DNA from: Brachionus manjavacas
Taxonomy: Eukaryota; Rotifera; Eurotatoria; Ploima; Brachionidae
Direction of reading: 5' to 3'
Assembly: GCA_019054805.1 (NCBI GenBank)
Contig: JAHQIY010000023.1
Coordinates: forward strand, 1 to 64,000
DNA length: 64,000 nucleotides
This document shows, piece by piece, positions 53,011 to 61,144 of the stretch. Position numbers and translations under genes: made by a program. Under the pieces are notes generated by a model. The model did no database searches, was not told the DNA's origin, and was given only the letters and a program-made list of their open reading frames with translations. Positions within the stretch are counted from its first letter, which is position 1. Each line of letters opens with the position of its first letter.

Positions 53011-56000
53011 TTGCAATCAATTTTTCGAATTTTGGAAAACCCAAGATACCACCAGATAGATCTTGACATTTTCTTGACTTTGGCTTTAACAGATCGAAAA
53101 AGCTCAAAGATTCGAAAAGTTATGCACATGGGAAACTTACAAGTGTTTGCCAAGGACTCAATTTTCAAAGCACTGCAGAATGGTCAATTTTTTAGCTACG
53201 ATAATGATTAATGGCTCAAATTCAAGAGCGCAAAAAGTTATACATGATACAATTTACAGAAGTCCAAAAAGTAAAAAGGACAAGAAATTAGGGGACTTCG
53301 AAAAAGAGCAAAAAACCCATTTTTTTACAGTTTTCAAATAGGTTTTTTGCAATCAATTTTTCGAATTTTGGAAAACCCAAGATACCACCAGATAGATCTT
53401 GACATTTTCTTGACTTTGGCTTTTACAGATCGAAAAAAGCTCAAAGATTCGAAAAGTTATGCACATGGGAAACTTACAAGTGTTTGCCAAGGACTCAATT
53501 TTCAAAGCACTGCAGAATGGTCAATTTTTTAGCTACGATAATGATTAATGGCTCAAATTCAAGAGCGCAAAAAGTTATACATGATACAATTTACAGAAGT
53601 CCAAAAAGTAAAAAGGACAAGAAATTAGGGGACTTCGAAAAAGAGCAAAAAACCCATTTTTTTACAGTTTTCAAATAGGTTTTTTGCAATCAATTTTTCG
53701 AATTTTGGAAAACCCAAGATACCACCAGATAGATCTTGACATTTTCTTGACTTTGGCTTTAACAGATCGAAAAAGCTCAAAGATTCGAAAAGTTATGCAC
53801 ATGGGAAACTTACAAGTGTTTGCCAAGGACTCAATTTTCAAAGCACTGCAGAATGGTCAATTTTTTAGCTACGATAATGATTAATGGCTCAAATTCAAGA
53901 GCGCAAAAAGTTATACATGATACAATTTACAGAAGTCCAAAAAGTAAAAAGGACAAGAAATTAGGGGACTTCGAAAAAGAGCAAAAAACCCATTTTTTTA
54001 CAGTTTTCAAATAGGTTTTTTGCAATCAATTTTTCGAATTTTGGAAAACCCAAGATACCACCAGATAGATCTTGACATTTTCTTGACTTTGGCTTTTACA
54101 GATCGAAAAAAGCTCAAAGATTCGAAAAGTTATGCACATGGGAAACTTACAAGTGTTTGCCAAGGACTCAATTTTCAAAGCACTGCAGAATGGTCAATTT
54201 TTTAGCTACGATAATGATTAATGGCTCAAATTCAAGAGCGCAAAAAGTTATACATGATACAATTTACAGAAGTCCAAAAAGTAAAAAGGACAAGAAATTA
54301 GGGGACTTCGAAAAAGAGCAAAAAACCCATTTTTTTACAGTTTTCAAATAGGTTTTTTGCAATCAATTTTTCGAATTTTGGAAAACCCAAGATACCACCA
54401 GATAGATCTTGACATTTTCTTGACTTTGGCTTTAACAGATCGAAAAAGCTCAAAGATTCGAAAAGTTATGCACATGGGAAACTTACAAGTGTTTGCCAAG
54501 GACTCAATTTTCAAAGCACTGCAGAATGGTCAATTTTTTAGCTACGATAATGATTAATGGCTCAAATTCAAGAGCGCAAAAAGTTATACATGATACAATT
54601 TACAGAAGTCCAAAAAGTAAAAAGGACAAGAAATTAGGGGACTTCGAAAAAGAGCAAAAAACCCATTTTTTTACAGTTTTCAAATAGGTTTTTTGCAATC
54701 AATTTTTCGAATTTTGGAAAACCCAAGATACCACCAGATAGATCTTGACATTTTCTTGACTTTGGCTTTTACAGATCGAAAAAAGCTCAAAGATTCGAAA
54801 AGTTATGCACATGGGAAACTTACAAGTGTTTGCCAAGGACTCAATTTTCAAAGCACTGCAGAATGGTCAATTTTTTAGCTACGATAATGATTAATGGCTC
54901 AAATTCAAGAGCGCAAAAAGTTATACATGATACAATTTACAGAAGTCCAAAAAGTAAAAAGGACAAGAAATTAGGGGACTTCGAAAAAGAGCAAAAAACC
55001 CATTTTTTTACAGTTTTCAAATAGGTTTTTTGCAATCAATTTTTCGAATTTTGGAAAACCCAAGATACCACCAGATAGATCTTGACATTTTCTTGACTTT
55101 GGCTTTTACAGATCGAAAAAAGCTCAAAGATTCGAAAAGTTATGCACATGGGAAACTTACAAGTGTTTGCCAAGGACTCAATTTTCAAAGCACTGCAGAA
55201 TGGTCAATTTTTTAGCTACGATAATGATTAATGGCTCAAATTCAAGAGCGCAAAAAGTTATACATGATACAATTTACAGAAGTCCAAAAAGTAAAAAGGA
55301 CAAGAAATTAGGGGACTTCGAAAAAGAGCAAAAAACCCATTTTTTTACAGTTTTCAAATAGGTTTTTTGCAATCAATTTTTCGAATTTTGGAAAACCCAA
55401 GATACCACCAGATAGATCTTGACATTTTCTTGACTTTGGCTTTTACAGATCGAAAAAAGCTCAAAGATTCGAAAAGTTATGCACATGGGAAACTTACAAG
55501 TGTTTGCCAAGGACTCAATTTTCAAAGCACTGCAGAATGGTCAATTTTTTAGCTACGATAATGATTAATGGCTCAAATTCAAGAGCGCAAAAAGTTATAC
55601 ATGATACAATTTACAGAAGTCCAAAAAGTAAAAAGGACAAGAAATTAGGGGACTTCGAAAAAGAGCAAAAAACCCATTTTTTTACAGTTTTCAAATAGGT
55701 TTTTTGCAATCAATTTTTCGAATTTTGGAAAACCCAAGATACCACCAGATAGATCTTGACATTTTCTTGACTTTGGCTTTTACAGATCGAAAAAAGCTCA
55801 AAGATTCGAAAAGTTATGCACATGGGAAACTTACAAGTGTTTGCCAAGGACTCAATTTTCAAAGCACTGCAGAATGGTCAATTTTTTAGCTACGATAATG
55901 ATTAATGGCTCAAATTCAAGAGCGCAAAAAGTTATACATGATACAATTTACAGAAGTCCAAAAAGTAAAAAGGACAAGAAATTAGGGGACTTCGAAAAAG

Positions 56001-57265
56001 AGCAAAAAACCCATTTTTTTACAGTTTTCAAATAGGTTTTTTGCAATCAATTTTTCGAATTTTGGAAAACCCAAGATACCACCAGATAGATCTTGACATT
56101 TTCTTGACTTTGGCTTTTACAGATCGAAAAAAGCTCAAAGATTCGAAAAGTTATGCACATGGGAAACTTACAAGTGTTTGCCAAGGACTCAATTTTCAAA
56201 GCACTGCAGAATGGTCAATTTTTTAGCTACGATAATGATTAATGGCTCAAATTCAAGAGCGCAAAAAGTTATACATGATACAATTTACAGAAGTCCAAAA
56301 AGTAAAAAGGACAAGAAATTAGGGGACTTCGAAAAAGAGCAAAAAACCCATTTTTTTACAGTTTTCAAATAGGTTTTTTGCAATCAATTTTTCGAATTTT
56401 GGAAAACCCAAGATACCACCAGATAGATCTTGACATTTTCTTGACTTTGGCTTTAACAGATCGAAAAAGCTCAAAGATTCGAAAAGTTATGCACATGGGA
56501 AACTTACAAGTGTTTGCCAAGGACTCAATTTTCAAAGCACTGCAGAATGGTCAATTTTTTAGCTACGATAATGATTAATGGCTCAAATTCAAGAGCGCAA
56601 AAAGTTATACATGATACAATTTACAGAAGTCCAAAAAGTAAAAAGGACAAGAAATTAGGGGACTTCGAAAAAGAGCAAAAAACCCATTTTTTTACAGTTT
56701 TCAAATAGGTTTTTTGCAATCAATTTTTCGAATTTTGGAAAACCCAAGATACCACCAGATAGATCTTGACATTTTCTTGACTTTGGCTTTTACAGATCGA
56801 AAAAAGCTCAAAGATTCGAAAAGTTATGCACATGGGAAACTTACAAGTGTTTGCCAAGGACTCAATTTTCAAAGCACTGCAGAATGGTCAATTTTTTAGC
56901 TACGATAATGATTAATGGCTCAAATTCAAGAGCGCAAAAAGTTATACATGATACAATTTACAGAAGTCCAAAAAGTAAAAAGGACAAGAAATTAGGGGAC
57001 TTCGAAAAAGAGCAAAAAACCCATTTTTTTACAGTTTTCAAATAGGTTTTTTGCAATCAATTTTTCGAATTTTGGAAAACCCAAGATACCACCAGATAGA
57101 TCTTGACATTTTCTTGACTTTGGCTTTAACAGATCGAAAAAGCTCAGAGATTCGAAAAGTTATGCACATGGGAAACTTACAAGTGTTTGCCAAGGACTCA
57201 ATTTTCAAAGCACTGCAGAATGGTCAATTTTTTAGCTACGATAATGATTAATGGCTCAAATTCAA

Positions 57266-57453
57266 ATGGGTTTTTTGCTTTTTTTCGAAGTCCCCTAATT
57301 TCTTGTCCTTTTTACTTTTTGGACTTCTGTAAATTGTATCATGTATAACTCTTTGCGCTCTTTAATTTGAGCCATTAATCATTATCGTTGCTTAAAAATT
57401 GTACATTCTGCAGTGCTTTGAAAATTGAGTCCTTGGCAAACACTTGTAAGTTT
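57266..57453 (-). repeat. Terminal inverted monomer fragment at the array edge
   Basis: After the last plus-oriented monomer stops in the CTCAAATTCAA segment, the sequence continues with 188 bp of monomer in minus orientation. It starts at ATGGGTTTTTTGC and ends at CACTTGTAAGTTT. The fragment has private changes (CTCTTTAATTTG, GTTGCTTAAAAATTGTAC). At 57,454 satellite similarity ends abruptly in AT-rich DNA. No target-site duplication is obvious. Confidence 0.93.
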
Positions 57454-58396
57454 AAAATTATTAAAATGTCGTCTTAAATTTGTCAGTCGTTTGTTTTTTT
57501 GTCAGAATAATTATTTTTATATAGTCAGCTAAAACAAATTAAATTAGTCACCAATTTTAGTTATTTTTGTCATCTTAAAAAAATTTAATTTGTCACCCCC
57601 AAAAAATATTAGCCTTTAATATTATTTAAATTTTTTTTTTGTTTTTTCATGTGTTTTTTTTCTGAAAGAGCACTTGCTCGGCAAAAATAAATAAATGAAT
57701 TGTTTAAAAGTTTAAAAAAGAATTTTCAATATTTTTTTTTAAATTTCTAAATAAAAATTAAATTCATTTTATTTCACTCACGAGTTTAATTTCAAATAAG
57801 AAAATGCTTGCAATATTAACTTAAAATTATTTTTTTGTTTGAAATTGAAAAAAATATTTGAAACATCACACTTTTTCATTGTTATTTCAACTTTGGATAC
57901 ATTTTGTAATTCAAACACAAAAAATTAAGCCATTTTGACTTATGCATTTTAATTGGAATCAATTATAAGTCAATAGTCAAGTTTCTTTTAGCACCTTAAA
58001 TTTAAAGTTTTTATATTAGGGGTATCTTTTTCTTTTTTCTTTTTTAGAGCCCACTAGTTGAAATGCTTTGTACATATTTTTAGCTTTTTGCTTAAAATAC
58101 TAATATTAACTCTTGAACTATTTGGTTCTAACTAAGATCAGTTAAAATGAGAAAAAAGGTATTTTGTCACATTAGTGGCTCTGGGAAAAAATATTGGTAA
58201 AAAAAATTTATCTTAAATAATATTCGTTTTTACAATTTAAAGATGTAATTAATCTTTAAAACTAATCTAAAATTATCAAATGTTTGTTTAAGGCATTTGT
58301 TTTTTCTTCATAGCTAAAAAAGTTCTTCAAAAACTAATTTAGTAAAATTATAAAATTAATGTGTACACAAAATTTTAGTCTAATATTATAATTTTA
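57454..58396. other. AT-rich intergenic DNA between satellite and SMYD-like gene
   Basis: No gene is recognisable here. The first 150 bases contain six GTCA-centred motifs, several as TTTGTCA or TTAGTCA. An imperfect hairpin lies at 57,937-57,971 (GACTTAT pairing with ATAAGTC, and AATTG with CAATT). The rest is A/T homopolymer-rich. The promoter of the downstream gene should lie here, but I cannot point to a convincing core element. Confidence 0.6.
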
Positions 58397-59382
58397 ATGC
58401 AAAATCAATTTAAAGTTTTAAAAATTGAAATTCATCTAATGCCGATAATTTCTGGTTCTTGTATTATTGAATCTTTACCATTTGTCCATTGTTTGCTCTA
58501 TGCTAAAAAGCAATCGTTTTGCGATTATTGTTTTAAAGAGTAATTTAAATTATTTTCCTAATTTAATTAAAAATCAACTAAAGCGTTTTAGATTCTCGAA
58601 ATGTTTGAGATGTTCAAGGTGTAAATTCATGTATTATTGTTCTAAAGAATGTCAAATAAGTGACTGGTCAATACATGAACACGAATGCAAAAAATTTTCA
58701 AAGCTCGAAGAAAATAAAAAACTAAAAGAAGAAGCTAAAGATGATTTGAATCGCATTTTTCTTCGAGCTTTAATAAAAGTCAAAATAGTAAGGCTTTTTT
58801 TGAAGATTTTATAAAAAAATTATTTTCTTAATTATTTAGAACAATAAGAACAATTGTACTGATAATTGTGGTTTGAAAACATTTGGAACATTGATGGATC
58901 GTAAATTTATATTAAAGGGGTTAACATGAGCATCAAAGAAATTTTCTTTCTTAGATTATGAAGACTTGGTAAAAGATATGAATAGACTGGCTAAAATGCA
59001 AAAATGCTTTTGTTTTATCAGAGACCTAATGGGAGAAGAATTTTTATCAAAAAATAAATTGAACGCCAAAGAAATGATATCAATATTTGGAAAATTGATG
59101 GTAAACACAATAACAATTTGCAATTTCGATTTATCTGAAATGATCGGATCTGGTATTTATCTTAGTGTTTCTAGTATTGATCATTCATGCGAACCAAATT
59201 CAGTTGTCACATTTAATGGATTTAAAATTTTTATTAAAGCGATTCGCAATTTTGAACCAGAAGAAAATCCCTATATATCCTATATAGATATTTTGATGCC
59301 TAAAAAATTCCGTCAGCAAACTCTGTTAAAAAATTATTATTTTTTGTGCCAATGTGAACGGTGTTCACTTAAAAATGAAATT
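58397..59382 (+). CDS. SMYD3-like SET and MYND domain lysine methyltransferase, spliced, incomplete at the 3' end
   Basis: Proposed exons are 58,397-58,539, 58,592-58,787, 58,840-58,900 and 58,955-59,382. The introns are 52, 52 and 54 bp, all GT...AG and in phase, giving 276 codons. Joining exons 1 and 2 creates an exact MYND zinc finger: CDYC at the end of exon 1, then CSRC, YYCSKEC and HEHEC. The SET core in exon 4 shows TICNFDLSEMIGSGIYLSVS, DHSCEPN (family NHSCxPN) and YISYIDIL, followed by post-SET CQCERC. SMYD proteins are cytoplasmic or nuclear S-adenosylmethionine-dependent lysine methyltransferases. Oddities are that the N-terminal GxG cofactor motif is not visible before exon 1, and the usual GEE before the SET tyrosine reads EEN. 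Exon 4 ends at a perfect GTAAGT donor, but I cannot find the C-terminal domain (about 150 residues in SMYD3). The start is uncertain (58,397 or 58,439). It is either a gene with a distant last exon or a decaying copy. Confidence 0.82.
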
Positions 59383-59746
59383 GTAAGTTAAATTTTACTA
59401 CAAAATGAAGTAAATGATCAAAATTAATTTATCATGATTTTTAAAAAATGTTATAGTATTTTAAATTACCGTAAAACCTTACAAATATCGCATTGAAAAT
59501 AGAAAAAAAAACAATGGGACATTAGTTTGAAAAATAAGTTCTTCCCAAAGATTTTTAAATGTACAAATAGTTAAGGCCCATAGTTTCTCGCACCAATGAT
59601 AATAAACTTTTCACTATTTTATTAAAAAGAAATCTAATTTATTAAAGTTAAGAGTATTTTAATAAAAAAAATGTTTCGTTTAAAAAAAAAATATAAATTA
59701 TTTGAGTAGCATCTAGAGCAAAAATAAATTTCCTTTATCATGGATA
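59383..59746. other. AT-rich sequence after SMYD-like exon 4
   Basis: This begins with the donor GTAAGT of the preceding exon. Candidate acceptors (for example ATGTTATAG near 59,447-59,455) lead within a few codons to stops in the required phase. I see no continuation of the SMYD protein and nothing else recognisable. Confidence 0.55.
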
Positions 59747-60102
59747 GACAATGAGATCAAACTTTGAAAAAAACATTTTCTTTTTTTACTTTTTGTACTT
59801 TTTCATAATTTAAATTTATTTGACCCTGTTCCTTTTGGTACTTTTTGTAATTAATGGTAATTTTAATCATTATATTAAAACTTTAACGGGGTCTGGGATG
59901 GAGCCCTGGTTTAGGGATTCGGGTTTGCTGGAGGTAAGAAAAATATTAGTTTAATTTAAAATTGATATTTAAAATATTGATTAATTAAAAAAAATTTTTT
60001 ATTACCATTATTTACAAAAAGGAACAGGGCCTAATAAATTTAAATTATGATAAAGTATAAAAAGTACAGAAAGGATTTTAACTTTTTAATATTCTCATTG
60101 TC
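59747..60102. mobile_element. Inverted-repeat element, MITE-like
   Basis: The left arm, 59,747-59,861, and right arm, 60,001-60,102, are imperfect reverse complements. Both begin with GACAATGAGA on the outside and end with AATGGTAAT on the inside. The best-conserved core is CATAATTTAAATTTATT followed by CCCTGTTCCTTTT. The left arm has about 11 extra bases (GGTACTTTTT region). The 139-bp interior contains an unusually GC-rich block at about 59,886-59,934 with a small CCCT..AGGG hairpin. There is no coding capacity. I cannot define a target-site duplication, so the superfamily is unassigned. Confidence 0.7.
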
Positions 60103-61058
60103 TTTACCTCTCTTTTAGCCATTGGTCTGATGCAAGCTGAGCATAATTTAAATTTATTTTCTAAATTTTGAGTTCCATTTATGTTTATACCTGTGACCAT
60201 TTTTGCTTTTTATACTATTGTTAGTTTATTAATTTTCAACAAGATGCATATTTATGATTTTTGATGCAGATGATTTTCTAATAATATAGATGAGTTTTCA
60301 CTAAAATAGTGGTAAGCTTACTATCAATTTAAATAGCATTTATGTTTTATTTTTTGTGTTATTTTAATATGTTTATGGTCAATCATGGTTTTCAATAATT
60401 GATCAAAAAATGACAATTAAACAATTGGCGATTTTTTTTTCTTTTAAATTTTTTTCATAAATAATTAAATACGTTTTTTGGTCTAAATTTATGAAATTAA
60501 GTCAAAATTTAAAAAAAGTGAGCTCAATAATTTGTTTAGATTTTTGATCGGTTTCTGATTCTGCAAAAAATTCGGTAAGGGGGATATCCCAAGGATTTTC
60601 AATTTCTATATATTTTTCAATTTTTTAAAAAATCAAAAATAACTTTTACAAATCCCAAAATTAACGCTAATGTGGCTGAAAGGGAGAATTAATATTCATT
60701 CTAAACAGCCAGGGGATTTTTCCCAAATTAATTTTTTAATAAATAAATAAATATCCCAAGGACAAGATACAAAATTTTTCATCTCCAATTTAAATTTTAA
60801 TTATCCAAAATTTTTTTTAAATAAAAAACGAATACAAAATTTGTAAGTTAGAAAAAGAGCTTTCGGGATCAGTATAAAAGTAATTAAAAATGCATTCTAT
60901 ATCATGAGATTTTTAGAACTAAAAGGATAAAACTAAATATTTTGGTGCTAGTTCTTGAAAGGGGGTAGCCAAAAAAATGTTTTTTTAAAACAATAATTTT
61001 CGATTAATTTGTCTTTACTTCAATTATACCAAAAATGAAAAAAACAATTATTTTAATT
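60103..61058. other. AT-rich convergent intergenic region
   Basis: No gene or RNA is recognisable between the plus-strand SMYD-like gene and the minus-strand receptor gene. A 12-base direct repeat ATATCCCAAGGA occurs at 60,584-60,595 and 60,751-60,762. Homopolymer A and T runs are frequent. Open frames are very short in all six phases. Confidence 0.5.
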
Positions 61059-61064
61059 TTTATT
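61059..61064 (-). terminator. Candidate polyadenylation signal of the receptor gene
   Basis: The minus strand reads AATAAA about 80 bases after the TGA stop of the receptor-like gene. This is the canonical animal hexamer at a plausible distance. In DNA this AT-rich the hexamer is common, so the assignment is weak. Confidence 0.35.
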
Positions 61065-61144
61065 TAAGGATGAAAAACTGATAACTTTAAAATGCATAAA
61101 ATGTCAAAAAAATAAAATAAAAATAGGTAAATTAAATTTTTTTT

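Larger units (their letters stand above)
23539..57265 (+). repeat. Homogeneous 336-337 bp satellite array, about 100 monomers
   Basis: About 100 head-to-tail copies repeat with a strict 336 or 337 bp period. Most pairs of copies differ at only one or a few positions. Three subtypes are distinguished by one segment. A is GGCTTTTACAGATCGAAAAAAGC, given here as GGCTTTTACAG plus six A (337 bp). B is GGCTTTAACAG plus five A (336 bp). C is GGCCTTAACAG plus five A (336 bp). My hand count is about 53 A, 38 B and 9 C. Each monomer has single CTGCAG and AGATCT sites and four TCGAA-type motifs. Short open frames of 61-84 codons occur in every copy in several phases. Because 337 is not divisible by three, the phase shifts from copy to copy, so they are not genes. 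Confidence 0.98.

Noticed and set aside
23539-57265. CRISPR-like or spacer-repeat organisation
   Set aside because: The whole monomer is conserved, with no short repeat alternating with unique spacers, and the flanking genes are eukaryotic and spliced.
1-57453. Hundreds of 60-215 codon open frames inside the satellite
   Set aside because: They repeat with the monomer, occur in several phases and on both strands, and shift frame because 337 is not a multiple of three. The longest ones arise from single indels. No family signature is seen.
58467-58591. Unspliced reading of the SMYD-like N-terminus from 58,467
   Set aside because: That frame lacks the first MYND cysteine pair. Splicing 58,539 to 58,592 restores CDYC followed by CSRC with exact family spacing.
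58788-58814. Continuation of the SMYD-like frame to the stop at 58,814
   Set aside because: A GTAAGG donor at 58,788 and a TTTAG acceptor at 58,838-58,839 join in phase to exons leading into the SET core, whereas read-through ends at once.
60111-60171. Possible terminal SMYD exon after CTCTTTTAG near 60,118
   Set aside because: In the phase required by exon 4 the sequence reaches a TGA after three codons.
60584-60762. 12-base direct repeat ATATCCCAAGGA as transposon target duplication
   Set aside because: The 155 bp between the copies has no terminal inverted repeats or other element features. Chance or a decayed repeat is as likely.
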